Translations under genes and position numbers: made by a program
Shown: positions 24,441-33,852 of the stretch, piece by piece
Layout of the letters: every line of letters starts with the position of its first letter
Numbering within the stretch: position 1 is the first letter of the stretch
Notes under the pieces: model-generated
What the model saw: only the letters and a program-made list of their open reading frames with translations
Databases searched by the model: none
Told to the model about the DNA's origin: nothing
NCBI RefSeq assembly: GCF_030151085.1
Contig: NZ_JASLER010000047.1
Span: 69,660 to 133,659 of the forward strand
From: Bacteroides sp.
Lineage (GTDB): Bacteria > Bacteroidota > Bacteroidia > Bacteroidales > Bacteroidaceae
Direction of reading: 5' to 3'
DNA: 64,000 nt

Positions 24441-25391
24441 TTATTTCAATGTCAATAGAAAAGATTTGATTGATTCTAATTCATATATGTAATTTTCGAT
24501 AGATTCAATAAAACTATTTCCAGCTCTTTTTACTTCTTCTGGAAAGTTGGGATGGTTGAATCTTTTTAACTCATTGATATTTGTTTTCCATACAAGTATG
24601 TTTTGTTCCATTATTTCTATATTTGTATCTAAGGTCTCATTCATTGGCATTACGGGGCTAATTGAGAGCAGTTTTATGAAGTAATGACATGCAATAAAAT
24701 AGTTTTCTATGAATAACTTTGATGCAGAAATAAGCCTTTTTTGAGATGTGTATAAAACTCTTGATAGAGTAATTGGATTAGGTTTTTTAATTTGTGTTTG
24801 TAATTCCTCCCTAAACTGGCTAAAACATCTATTAACATCTTTAGCTGAGCGATTTGCTTCTCTAAAACAAAGAATAGATTCTTCATAAGACAAATTTGAT
24901 TGATCATAATCTAAAAGAATTGCAGGTACATAGTTTGTCACAATGTCTTCTAACTCATTTTTTATCTCATTGGTTAAAATTTTATTTGGATAAATTTCTA
25001 TCTTTCTATTTTTCTTGGTATTGATTATACTTGTCTGTTTTACTTGCTCCCAAATTATTTGTTTATCATCAGGATCAATAAATAACAGTAGTACAGGTCT
25101 GTCCGAAGTCATCCAGTATCTGAAATGCCAATCGTCTATTAAAAAAGTAATCTTGTTGTTTGTCTTAATTTTTTGGTAGCTTTTACCTGACTTTATTTGT
25201 AGGGCAATATGCTTACCTGTATATTTCCTATTTGTTTTGATTTCAACGTCAGCATCAATACCACAATCCACTGGGTATCGATTTCGTAAAGTCCATCCAA
25301 ATTCTTTACTAAGAAAGTATTGAATATAGGCAACTCCTGCAACATCTGTATCATTTGTATCCATGTTATTATTCATTATTTTATCGAACAT
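24441..25391 (-). CDS. DUF4365 domain protein (nuclease-like)
   Basis: 316 aa. Near residues 38-72 the pattern YPVDCGIDADVEIK...ALQIKSGKSY matches the DUF4365 / PD-(D/E)XK-like core (D, E-x-K..., Q-x-K-S-G), followed by the conserved W-x-x-x-x-x-P-V segment. The C-terminal half is helical. Many DUF4365 proteins occur in defence loci as DNA-targeting effectors. It is AT-rich and on the opposite strand to the lytic genes, like a prophage moron. Confidence 0.8.
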   Translation of the reverse strand: MFDKIMNNNMDTNDTDVAGVAYIQYFLSKEFGWTLRNRYPVDCGIDADVEIKTNRKYTGKHIALQIKSGKSYQKIKTNNKITFLIDDWHFRYWMTSDRPVLLLFIDPDDKQIIWEQVKQTSIINTKKNRKIEIYPNKILTNEIKNELEDIVTNYVPAILLDYDQSNLSYEESILCFREANRSAKDVNRCFSQFREELQTQIKKPNPITLSRVLYTSQKRLISASKLFIENYFIACHYFIKLLSISPVMPMNETLDTNIEIMEQNILVWKTNINELKRFNHPNFPEEVKRAGNSFIESIENYIYELESIKSFLLTLK

Positions 25392-25540
25392 ACACTTTAT
25401 ATATACAAAGTTAATAGTTTTTCCCTAATTATTATTTAGCCGAAACGAAATTTCACTAAGATCCGTTGATAGTAGTGTGAAATTACTTTAGAACTAACTA
25501 ATATTTCATTTTTACAAAGTAAACTATATAATTAATACCT

Positions 25541-25954
25541 ATGGAAACAAAAAGTTTAAGAATCAGAAATCTGGTAAAATATAAGTTGGAATTGGTAGAA
25601 GTTAACTCTGTTTGTCCTTTAGGAATAACTATCGAAGGCTTTGCCAGTAAAACTGATAATCCAAATAATCCAACGACTGCAAGGATTATCCCCAAAGAAG
25701 ATATTCATTCTATACCTTTGTCTGAACAGTTATTATTTGATATAGGGTTGATACCTACAAAAGAGGACGGTTATAAACTCTATTATTTGCCCAACAGAAG
25801 GGTCACCTTCTTTGTTGTGGAAGAAGATGGTCTTTTTTATATGGGGATGACTGATTTGGAAAGACCACGAAGGATTACGATTCAAGGTCTTACTTCTATT
25901 CATGAACTTCAAAATGCTTACTTTACAATCTATGGAGAAGAGTTATTGTCATGA
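25541..25954 (+). CDS. Phage protein of unknown function, only plus-strand gene in the island
   Basis: 137 aa. A pattern recurring in Bacteroides phages: RIRNLVKYKLELVEV...SIPLSEQLLFDIGLIPTKEDGYKLYYLPNRR. Unlike its neighbours it reads in the direction of the lytic genes, so it probably belongs to the phage core rather than the minus-strand accessory genes. Role unknown. Confidence 0.65.
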   Translation: METKSLRIRNLVKYKLELVEVNSVCPLGITIEGFASKTDNPNNPTTARIIPKEDIHSIPLSEQLLFDIGLIPTKEDGYKLYYLPNRRVTFFVVEEDGLFYMGMTDLERPRRITIQGLTSIHELQNAYFTIYGEELLS

Positions 25955-26008
25955 ATAAAGTGAAAATAAAGCCGCTGCGGTCTTTCTGTTTGCGGCTTTT
26001 GAAATTTA

Positions 26009-26782
26009 TCATGCTGGAATAATATCCAATTTATAGTTCAGATTTGCTAATATAGCCCTTTTAAAGTTTACTACATTAAAATTATGTTGTTTGAGCATTT
26101 TTCTGAGTTTACAAATATCTTCTTCGGTACAACTACAGCCAAAGACCATATCTATTAAAGCTTCTTTTTTGAATTCAATCAAAGAAGGACTAGTATTAGA
26201 TTTAATAATCCTAATTTCTTTTTCATATTCCCATTCTTTACTTTTAGTTGAGTATTGTTTGTAAATGAAATTTTCTGCTTCTGAAAATTTGTAAGAAGTG
26301 ATTTTATCATTGTATTCAACCTTTACAGGAATTGAAAAAAAATTTAAGTCTTTAATTAAATCAAACTTAAGGCATATTCCTTTATGGCTATTAGCGTAAT
26401 GAGACCACATTTTTATATTATCACCAATTTCAGAGAAACAAGTAATTGCTGTTTTTTTATCAAAATTTGCATAGAGTGAATGTGCCATTTTTTGCATTTC
26501 AGAAATATCCATAGCTTTTTTACTGACTTCTATATTTTGCTCCTGCACTGGTAAATTCGAAAATCCGAAAAAACTGGATATATCTTCATAGGAAAAGTTG
26601 TATTGGATAAATGCTTTACCATCATAAGGATCATTAAAATTTGAAGTTGAATTGAATTTTATAGAATTAGTTTGTATTATTTTTATTGCAGATTGAATGT
26701 CTACATACTTGTAGACATATCTAGGGATAATACCATTTTCTATCCCTTTTATGATTGCAGAGTATTTCATATATTGGTTCAT
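26009..26782 (-). CDS. DUF2971 domain protein
   Basis: 257 aa. The diagnostic segments are visible: NSTSNFNDPYDGK (about 44-56), ITCFSEIGDNIKMWSHYANSHKGICLKFD (about 112-140) and a WEYEKEIRII block. DUF2971 proteins are of unknown biochemistry but frequent in accessory and defence-associated loci. AT-rich, co-oriented with the DUF4365 gene. Confidence 0.85.
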   Translation of the reverse strand: MNQYMKYSAIIKGIENGIIPRYVYKYVDIQSAIKIIQTNSIKFNSTSNFNDPYDGKAFIQYNFSYEDISSFFGFSNLPVQEQNIEVSKKAMDISEMQKMAHSLYANFDKKTAITCFSEIGDNIKMWSHYANSHKGICLKFDLIKDLNFFSIPVKVEYNDKITSYKFSEAENFIYKQYSTKSKEWEYEKEIRIIKSNTSPSLIEFKKEALIDMVFGCSCTEEDICKLRKMLKQHNFNVVNFKRAILANLNYKLDIIPA

Positions 26783-26826
26783 AATAGTTACATTAATATT
26801 TGAGTTGAGTAATGTCTGCTATATTC

Positions 26827-27399
26827 TTATTTACTACCGAGAAGTTTTCTAAACTCTCTTTCAATTTCTAGTAGTAATGTGGAAAATAAATAAACATAAG
26901 GATAATGTATCCTTCCATTTTTGATAAATGGGAGGCGGCTTTTTTTATTCTGGCGGCAAAGTTCATGAGAGATCTCGCAAGTACTGTCGTTAATAATCAT
27001 TCCATCTAAAGCTGAATTTATTTGTTCTGCTAGTTTTTCCGAAAAATAGATTTTGTTAGATAAAAAATACTCTTTTGCTACATTTAGGGATTCTCTTATT
27101 TTGCTACATTTAATAGTATAATGACTTTTAAGTGGTCCAGGTGTTGTGTCTATAATTGGCGCTATATTTTTTTCCCATTCATCCAAAAGATTATTAAGCT
27201 TTGCCATTTTCTGATAAAGTTCTTTTATAACCAATGCCCTTTCCCTATGAAGTTGAGTAAAAACAACTTCAGATCGACTTTTTTTTATGTCTAACCATGT
27301 TTTTACCCCTTGTTGAATGGTAAAAGTGATGAGTGCAACAACGGCACTCCATGATAAATATTCATTCATATTGATAACTCTTTTTATAAAAACAAGCAA
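26827..27399 (-). CDS. Membrane-anchored helical protein
   Basis: 190 aa. One N-terminal membrane helix (about residues 16-33, SAVVALITFTIQQGVKTW) followed by a long cytoplasmic helical domain (RERALVIKELYQKMAKLNNLLDEW...). No family recognised. Its position between DUF2971 and the 112-aa gene, same strand and same low GC, suggests one moron cluster. Confidence 0.65.
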   Translation of the reverse strand: MLVFIKRVINMNEYLSWSAVVALITFTIQQGVKTWLDIKKSRSEVVFTQLHRERALVIKELYQKMAKLNNLLDEWEKNIAPIIDTTPGPLKSHYTIKCSKIRESLNVAKEYFLSNKIYFSEKLAEQINSALDGMIINDSTCEISHELCRQNKKSRLPFIKNGRIHYPYVYLFSTLLLEIEREFRKLLGSK

Positions 27400-27625
27400 A
27401 TTGTATCTTCATTTTCATAGCATGTATATTCAATGTATTAGCGTGGTAAAAATAGTGTTTTTTTATATAATTGACAATTAAAAGTAACTAAAAATAAAAA
27501 GTTTCTAGTATCTTTATTTCTGAGTAGAGCATAAAATAATCGCTGCTTTTTATTACAAAAAGTCAGGTTCTCTGGTTTTAGGAGTTGATTAATTAATACG
27601 ATATTCAACGATCGTATTGATAGAG
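27400..27625. other. AT-rich intergenic region
   Basis: No ORF supported. Poly-T and poly-A runs; it should hold the promoter of the 26827 gene (minus strand). No exact -7 box seen. Confidence 0.3.
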
Positions 27626-27964
27626 TTAAAGGTTGTTTTCACAGAGAAGGCATTTAAACTCGCCTTTTTCAATCATTTGTTCAGCTTTCTTGTATATGAA
27701 ATATCTTGTAGATATGATATTTAGGTTATTTCTAATTGTATCTACTTTGCTTTTTCCATCTTGCCTTTTTATCATAGATTTTAGAGCGAAGTTAAATATG
27801 CAATTAGTGCATTTAAGATGTGAAGGGAGCAAGTCGTTCCATTTTTCCTTGAATTCTATTTCTGAATAATAGCCTTTCAGGAAAGCTAGTATATCCTCTG
27901 CTTTTTCCATGTCTTTTATCATGGTACAGGGACATTTTTCTAATTGCTCGAACATACTTCTCAT
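27626..27964 (-). CDS. 112-aa Cys-containing protein
   Basis: KCTNCIFNFALKSMIKRQ and a C-terminal KCLLCENNL give two C-x-x-C pairs about 50 residues apart, so a structural zinc site is possible. Otherwise helical. Last minus-strand gene of the island before the large inverted repeat. No family recognised. Confidence 0.55.
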   Translation of the reverse strand: MRSMFEQLEKCPCTMIKDMEKAEDILAFLKGYYSEIEFKEKWNDLLPSHLKCTNCIFNFALKSMIKRQDGKSKVDTIRNNLNIISTRYFIYKKAEQMIEKGEFKCLLCENNL

Positions 27965-28070
27965 AGTTGTAAACAGACTATCAGAAGTTCCAAATTAAAT
28001 AAAGGTTGCGCCTCATACACTTCTTTTTTATTGGCATAGGCACAAAAAAGCGTGCCAAATCCAACATTTG

Positions 28071-28200
28071 CATTCTTGAGGTGCAGCTAATAATCGAGTA
28101 ATGTGCTTAAACTGAACAGGCACGCATATCGCTGTAAACAACATACGTACTACTGTTCAGTTTAAGCACATTACTCGATTATTAGCTGCTTTCAAGAATG
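28071..28200. repeat. Large inverted repeat, 37 bp perfect core
   Basis: 28083-28119 is the exact reverse complement of 28153-28189, with a 33-bp centre; the arms extend outward through cattcttga (28071-28079) / tcaagaatg (28192-28200) after a two- to three-base mismatch. Just upstream a smaller hairpin GGCAC...GTGCC is present at about 28039-28055. No transposase or start codon inside. It would form a very strong hairpin or cruciform. Confidence 0.9.
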
Positions 28201-28343
28201 TTAAACTGAACTATTATCTAAAAAATGAGACTTAGACGCTCTAAGTATCGCTGCAAATATAGTTATTTTTTTAATTTAACATATTTCGGGTGTGTAAGAA
28301 TGTCCTTACATGCCTTTTTTATTAACTAAAATCAGATTAAGAT
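28201..28343. promoter_or_regulatory. Leader region of the packaging/SDR operon
   Basis: No ORF. AT-rich, with ttaaactgaact (echoing the inverted repeat arm) and gcaaatatagttattttt; a promoter is expected here for the 28344 operon but no exact TAnnTTTG box is clear. Confidence 0.3.
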
Positions 28344-29129
28344 ATGAAGATGATTGTAACCGGCAGTGCAGGCTTTATAGGCAAAGTTCTCTGCCATGAG
28401 TTGAGAAAACGTGCTGTTGAAGTAATTGAGATTGACCGTTTGACCGGGCAGGAGGCATCTGCTATCAGCGAGTATTTAAAATCAGGTGATATCATGTGTG
28501 TGTTTCATCTGGCAGCACAAACCAGTGTATTTAATGATGATTTAGTCCAAATCCGGCAAGATAACATTGATACCTTTATGGTGGTTGCTGATACTTGTGA
28601 GCAGTATCATGTAAAGTTAGTATATGCAAGCTCTTCAACTGCCAATCCTGAAAATACTACGTCGATGTACGGTATTAGCAAGTACTTCGACGAGCAATAC
28701 GCATCCATCTATTGTAAGAATGCAACTGGTGTTCGGCTTCATAATGTATATGGTCCGAACCCTCGTAATAGAACTCTTCTCTGGTACCTGTTAAATCGGG
28801 ATAAAGTGGAGCTGTACAATTACGGCCAGAACATCCGTTGCTTTACTTACATTGATGATGTGATTGAAGGGCTTATCTGTGCCGTGGGCTGCAATAAGCC
28901 TTTAATTAACATTGCAAACCGCCAACCGGTGACTGTAGAGTATTTTGCCAATCTCGTAAAACGATACAAAAACGTTGATATAGAGCTGATTGGTAAGAAA
29001 CTGGATTTTGACAATTTGGAGCAATCGGTAAACGGCTCTGTGTTTTTAGTACCTTTGTCTTATACCTCTGTTGAGGTAGGAGTGAAAAAAGTCTTTGATG
29101 AAGAGAAGGGGAAAGATATGTCGCATTGA
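28344..29129 (+). CDS. NAD-dependent epimerase/dehydratase (extended SDR)
   Basis: 261 aa. Rossmann motif TGSAGFIG (residues 6-13), YASSSTANP and active-site YGISK (Y-x-x-x-K). This is the short-chain dehydrogenase family that modifies nucleotide sugars. Its presence just upstream of the terminase genes is unusual; it may supply a sugar for capsid, DNA or surface modification. The gene ends overlapping the next one by 32 bp, so the two are co-expressed. Confidence 0.85.
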   Translation: MKMIVTGSAGFIGKVLCHELRKRAVEVIEIDRLTGQEASAISEYLKSGDIMCVFHLAAQTSVFNDDLVQIRQDNIDTFMVVADTCEQYHVKLVYASSSTANPENTTSMYGISKYFDEQYASIYCKNATGVRLHNVYGPNPRNRTLLWYLLNRDKVELYNYGQNIRCFTYIDDVIEGLICAVGCNKPLINIANRQPVTVEYFANLVKRYKNVDIELIGKKLDFDNLEQSVNGSVFLVPLSYTSVEVGVKKVFDEEKGKDMSH

Positions 29130-29661
29130 TGACTGGGACGAGCCGGTAGCGGTAAAAGGTAGAAGCTGGTCCCACAATGAGCGCTTTTGCGATTTGAAAG
29201 AAAGGATAGTGCTTCACAAGAAAGGTGATATCTATTATATTTCTCAGTTTACCCGTTCCAAAACCGGCACCAGTTTTTTAGAAATCAAACGATCGGAGGA
29301 ACTTGCATCACTCTTTGCAGAAAGGGCATGTGAGTTTCTTCGTCGTTTCGTTGTAGGGGGCTATGATGATTGGTGTATTGTGACAACGCCAAGGCGTAGA
29401 CATTACGACGGCTTTCATTTTGCGACCTCAGTATGTTGCAAAATAGCGGAAGCGGTGAGTATACCTTTCTATGTGGGTGCAATACAATGTTTGACTAAGA
29501 ACAGGTTGAATCCTGAGTTTTTTCTTCTCCGGCCAATCAAAGAGCAAAGGATAATAGTGTACGATGATATAGTAACAACCGGCAGCACGTTGCTTGCCAC
29601 CTACGAGTTATTGAAGGATAGGAACCAACTACTTTTTCTCGTAGGTATTAATAACAACTGA
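29098..29661 (+). CDS. Phosphoribosyltransferase-fold protein
   Basis: 187 aa from ATG 29098. The PRPP-binding loop VYDDIVTTGSTLLA lies at about residues 160-173, and CIVTTPRRRH earlier fits the type I PRTase fold. ComF-like proteins share this core. It overlaps the SDR gene and abuts terS (1 bp), so it is part of the packaging operon. Substrate unknown; it could work with the SDR enzyme on a modified nucleotide. Confidence 0.75.
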   Translation: MKRRGKICRIDDWDEPVAVKGRSWSHNERFCDLKERIVLHKKGDIYYISQFTRSKTGTSFLEIKRSEELASLFAERACEFLRRFVVGGYDDWCIVTTPRRRHYDGFHFATSVCCKIAEAVSIPFYVGAIQCLTKNRLNPEFFLLRPIKEQRIIVYDDIVTTGSTLLATYELLKDRNQLLFLVGINNN

Positions 29662-29662
29662 T

Positions 29663-30208
29663 ATGAGAAAGAAGGTAGATAAACCATTGACCTTAAAGCA
29701 AGATAACTTCTGCCAGTATTATGTCGATACTGATGGCAATGCAAGTGAAGCATATCGTATGGCTTATGATGCTTCCAAGATGAAACCTGAGACTATTTGG
29801 AGTGCAGCAAGCAGACTTATTGCAGACAGCAAGGTCAGTGCAAGGATAAATGAAATAAGAGAACAGCGTGCCAAGGAATCAGAAGTAAAGCGTGAAGTCG
29901 TCGAAAAGGTTCTCATGGATATAATCATGGCTGACCCTAGCGATTTGTTCATATACGACCATGTTAAAGATAAGGTTGTGATAAAGGCACCCGGCCAATT
30001 ACCCAAGAAACTACGCAATGCTTTGAAGAAGATTTCGAATAAGAGAAGTGGGGTTACGTACGAGTTTAATGGTAAAACTGAAGCTGCCCGGTTGCTTGGT
30101 GCATGGAATGGCTGGGATGCTCCAAAGAAAATAGATTTAACTAATGGTATGGCAAAAGTAGGTGAACTTCGTATTGGATTCGATGATGAGAAGGAAACAG
30201 AAAAATAG
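29663..30208 (+). CDS. terS: Terminase small subunit
   Basis: 181 aa. N-terminal helix-turn-helix (LTLKQDNFCQYYVDTDGNASEAYRMAYDAS) typical of the terminase small subunit that recognises the packaging site, then an oligomerisation part. Directly upstream of the large subunit, standard order. Confidence 0.85.
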   Translation: MRKKVDKPLTLKQDNFCQYYVDTDGNASEAYRMAYDASKMKPETIWSAASRLIADSKVSARINEIREQRAKESEVKREVVEKVLMDIIMADPSDLFIYDHVKDKVVIKAPGQLPKKLRNALKKISNKRSGVTYEFNGKTEAARLLGAWNGWDAPKKIDLTNGMAKVGELRIGFDDEKETEK

Positions 30209-30270
30209 AACAATAAAATTGATAATATAGTGTGTTCATCCCTGTGTGATGTCCGACCTATAGAACAAAT

Positions 30271-32274
30271 ATGGTAATAAATTATAAGAAGCTTAACCCG
30301 AACGGATTCTATTTGTTGAAGTACTTGCAAGATGTGACATTGCGTTTTATTATCTTGTATGGAGGCTCTTCTTCCGGTAAGTCTTATAGTGTAGCTCAAA
30401 CTATACTCATACAGACATTACAAGATGGTGAGAATACTTTGGTTATGCGTAAGGTGGGAGCTTCTATATCGAAGACTATATATGAAGATTATAAAGTAGC
30501 TGCCAAAGGTCTTGGAATAGACCACCTCTTTAAATTCCAACAAAACACAATAAAGTGCCTATACAACGGTGCTAAAATAGATTTTTCCGGTCTTGATGAC
30601 CCTGAGAAGATAAAAGGTATATCCAATTACAAGCGTGTACACCTCGAAGAACTTTCTGAGTTTGAAGAACCGGATTTAAAGCAGATTCGTAAGCGTCTAC
30701 GTGGAAAGGTGGGCCAACAGATTATATGTACGTTCAACCCTGTTAGTGAAACCTCGTGGATAAAGAAGAAACTATTTGATGTAGAGAAATGGCATGATGT
30801 TGCCATGACCGTAGATATTTGCGGTGATACTTTGCCCGAGGAATTGACTAAAGTAAAATCCATCCGGATGAACTCTGCCAAGTCCGTAATGAATCCAAGA
30901 ACTAGACAGATAGAAGAGCATGCTCCGGATATGGTAGTTATTCAGTCAACCTACTTGAATAACTATTGGGTGATTGGCAGTCCTGATGGAACCTATGGTT
31001 ATTATGACGAACAATGTATTGCCGATTTTGAAAAGGATCGGCAGAATGATCCGGATTATTACAATATCTATGCTCTTGGTGAGTGGGGAGTGCTGCGTAC
31101 CGGCAGTGAATTCTTTGGTTCGTTCAACAGAGGTAGGCATTCAGGTGAACACAAGTATGTCCCGGGCCTTCCTATTCATATATCAGTCGATAATAATGTG
31201 CTCCCATACATTAGCGTCACTTATTGGCAAGTAGATTTCAGTGCTGGTACCAAGGTTTGGCAATTCCACGAGACTTGTGCAGAAAGCCCGAACAACACAG
31301 TTAAGAAATCTTCAAAACTTGTGGCCAAGTATTTGAAGTCGTTAGCTTATGCAGATAAGTTGTTTGTTCATGGTGATGCTTCGACGAAGGCGGCAAATAG
31401 TATTGATGATGAAAAACGCTCTTGGATGGACTTGTTTATAGATACCTTGCAGAAAGAAGCCTTTGAAATTGAGGATAAGGTTGGCAATAAGAATCCGAGT
31501 GTAGCGATGACTGGTGAGTTTATCAATGCCATCTTTGACGGAATTGTGCCGGGAATAGAAATAGCCATAGATGAAAGCTGTACTGTTTCTCTTGAAGACT
31601 ATATGAGTGTACAGAAGGATGCTAACGGTGCCATCCTTAAAGCAAAGGTGAAGAACAAAACAACCGGGCAGAGTTATGAAGAACATGGGCATTTATCTGA
31701 TTGTCTTCGCTACCTTGTAACAGATTTATGTAACGATGAGTACACAGCTTTCAGTAATCGGCGTAAAAGAAATCTTTATGCTCGTGACGGTGCAATTCAT
31801 TTCTTCAATCCTAACACCGAAAATGTGTACACCAAAAAGATAGTCTATGTTATGCCAAATATCAACGGTAAGTTTGTATTGTTGCAAGCTTTCAAGTGTG
31901 GGGAGAAATGGCATATAGTTGACGTAGTGTTTGCTGATACCATTTCAACTGAAGAAATACAGGTTGCCATTGGTGAATGTGAAGCAGCTACTTGTGTGAT
32001 AGAATGTGCAGAGGCATATTTCCCGTTTGTTCGCGACCTTCGTTCAAAATCTAACAAAGAAATACGTGCATTGAAAGAATTCTCTGATGTTGATAAACGT
32101 ATAGCAGCTACCTCGGACTACGTGAAGAATTATATCTTATTCTCCGAAAGTAAACTAGAAGAAGACACTAGGTATGCTGCATTTATGAATAATCTTATGG
32201 ACTATAATAAAGATGGTGAAAATATAGAAGCAAGTGCTGTTTTAAGTGGCTTAGTACAGTTCGTTGCAAAATAG
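30271..32274 (+). CDS. terL: Terminase large subunit
   Basis: 667 aa, long for the family. Walker A GGSSSGKSYS (about residues 31-40) and acidic LEELSEF (about 129-135) of the ATPase motor; the downstream nuclease domain continues to residue ~460 (VDNNVLPY and VHGDAST acidic sites). The extra C-terminal 170 residues (YVMPNINGKFVLLQAFKCGEKWHIVDVVFADT...) look RNase H-like and extended. It packages DNA into proheads. Confidence 0.9.
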   Translation: MVINYKKLNPNGFYLLKYLQDVTLRFIILYGGSSSGKSYSVAQTILIQTLQDGENTLVMRKVGASISKTIYEDYKVAAKGLGIDHLFKFQQNTIKCLYNGAKIDFSGLDDPEKIKGISNYKRVHLEELSEFEEPDLKQIRKRLRGKVGQQIICTFNPVSETSWIKKKLFDVEKWHDVAMTVDICGDTLPEELTKVKSIRMNSAKSVMNPRTRQIEEHAPDMVVIQSTYLNNYWVIGSPDGTYGYYDEQCIADFEKDRQNDPDYYNIYALGEWGVLRTGSEFFGSFNRGRHSGEHKYVPGLPIHISVDNNVLPYISVTYWQVDFSAGTKVWQFHETCAESPNNTVKKSSKLVAKYLKSLAYADKLFVHGDASTKAANSIDDEKRSWMDLFIDTLQKEAFEIEDKVGNKNPSVAMTGEFINAIFDGIVPGIEIAIDESCTVSLEDYMSVQKDANGAILKAKVKNKTTGQSYEEHGHLSDCLRYLVTDLCNDEYTAFSNRRKRNLYARDGAIHFFNPNTENVYTKKIVYVMPNINGKFVLLQAFKCGEKWHIVDVVFADTISTEEIQVAIGECEAATCVIECAEAYFPFVRDLRSKSNKEIRALKEFSDVDKRIAATSDYVKNYILFSESKLEEDTRYAAFMNNLMDYNKDGENIEASAVLSGLVQFVAK

Positions 32275-32412
32275 TGTATTTTCTAAAATTGAATGTAAGT
32301 ATTTGATATAGTGTGTTTTGTCTTTGTTTTTGGGGTTAATGAGGATGTCAAGATTTTAAACTTTGTTTAAAGGGATTTCTTTTTGTCTAGTTTTGTCCCA
32401 AAAGCAAAAGAC

Positions 32413-33852
32413 ATGAATTTCTTTTCAAACATATTCAGTAATAAGCATGTGACAAAGGGTGAAGTTGAGATTACCCCTTCCACTGTTACTCCGGACGAAA
32501 AGCCCGTGAAAGATGTAGTCAAGTGGTCGGCAGAGTATATCGAAGACTTGACTAATCCTATTGTGGCAGGTAGCAATTATTTGGAACTATTCCGTAGTGT
32601 ACCTGAAGTATTCTTCCCTGTAGATTATGTTGCATCCAGAATAGCTGGTGCGGACTTCCAGCTGAAGAAGGTAAAGGATGATAGTATTGTATGGGCTAAT
32701 AAGCGGATAAATGACATTCTTAATCGCCCTAACTGCTTAATGCGTTGGCGTGAGTTAATTTACCAGCATCATGTATATAAATTCTGTACCGGTAATAGCT
32801 TCTTGCGTGCTGCTATGGCAGAAACTTTTGCTTCTACCGATATATGGAGATATTGCGATAACTACTGGGTGCTCCCATCCGATAAAGTTTTGGTTGACCC
32901 CGTATATGGTAATGTTCCACTTTTTGGTATCGCTAATACCGAAGACATCATAAAAGGCTACCGTCTGCAATATGGATGGAATGGAAATCTCCTTATTCCT
33001 CCATTTCAGATTTGGCATGATAGGGATGGGGGAATAGAATTCAATTCTGGTTCTACATTTTTGAAGGCAAAGAGCCGTTTAACTTCTCAGAATAAACCGA
33101 TATCTAACCTTATTGCAGTTTATGAAGCAAGAAATGTAATTTATGTCAAACGCGGAGGGCTTGGATTTATAGTAAGTAGGAAAACTGATGCAACTGGTTC
33201 TATTGCATTGACTGAAGAGGAAAAGAGCCAACTATTGAAGCAGAATTTCGAGAAGTATGGAATACGACGGGGGCAAGTACCTTTTGGTTTCTCTGATGCC
33301 AACATTGATTTTGTTCGGACTAATCTTTCAATCTCTGAGTTGCAACCCTTTGATGAAACTCTTCTCGATGCTATTAGTATAGCTGGCGCATTTGGTATTC
33401 CTGCTGTTCTTGTACCTCGTAAGGACCAGTCAACGTTCAGTAACCAGTCAACGGCGGAAAAGAGTGTGTATTGCTCGACTATTATTCCTAAGGCAAAGCA
33501 ATTCTGCCGGGATTTTACTGCATTCCTTGGACTTGAAAATAGTGGCTACTATTTAGATTGTGATTTTTCTGACGTTGATTGCTTACAAGAAGGATTAAAG
33601 GAAGCGGAGACAGTAAAGACCGCCATCAACAAGAGATGTCGGGAACAGTTTTCATGTGGGCTTATCACTCTTAATGACTGGCGTGCCCAAATAGGTGAAA
33701 GTATGGTAGAAAATCCTCTGTTCGACAAATTGAAATTTGACATGTCAGATGAGGAATTAGATAAAGTGAATCGAGTTTTTAACACAAAAAGTGGAGATGA
33801 AGAAAATGGAAGAGAAAGTCAAAAGCCTTCAGTACAAGACGAAGGCAAATGA
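32413..33852 (+). CDS. Phage portal protein
   Basis: 479 aa from ATG 32413 (MNFFSNIFSNKHV); the upstream extension to a TTG at 32383 is rejected. HK97-type portal: PVDYVASRIAGADFQLKK, NRPNCLMRWRELIYQHHVYKFCTGNSFL, and ISIAGAFGIPAVLVP. Forms the dodecameric DNA channel at the capsid vertex. It overlaps the protease gene. Confidence 0.9.
   Translation: MNFFSNIFSNKHVTKGEVEITPSTVTPDEKPVKDVVKWSAEYIEDLTNPIVAGSNYLELFRSVPEVFFPVDYVASRIAGADFQLKKVKDDSIVWANKRINDILNRPNCLMRWRELIYQHHVYKFCTGNSFLRAAMAETFASTDIWRYCDNYWVLPSDKVLVDPVYGNVPLFGIANTEDIIKGYRLQYGWNGNLLIPPFQIWHDRDGGIEFNSGSTFLKAKSRLTSQNKPISNLIAVYEARNVIYVKRGGLGFIVSRKTDATGSIALTEEEKSQLLKQNFEKYGIRRGQVPFGFSDANIDFVRTNLSISELQPFDETLLDAISIAGAFGIPAVLVPRKDQSTFSNQSTAEKSVYCSTIIPKAKQFCRDFTAFLGLENSGYYLDCDFSDVDCLQEGLKEAETVKTAINKRCREQFSCGLITLNDWRAQIGESMVENPLFDKLKFDMSDEELDKVNRVFNTKSGDEENGRESQKPSVQDEGK

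Noticed and set aside
28071..28200. Insertion sequence or MITE ends
   Set aside because: No transposase, no target-site duplication noticed, and the inside is only 33 bp; kept as an unexplained inverted repeat.
29764..30399. 211-aa minus-strand ORF opposite terS/terL
   Set aside because: Antisense shadow of well-supported terminase genes; serine/leucine-rich composition is typical of shadow frames.
32383..32412. TTG start extending the portal protein
   Set aside because: A good ATG at 32413 with an A-rich upstream region fits portal starts better.
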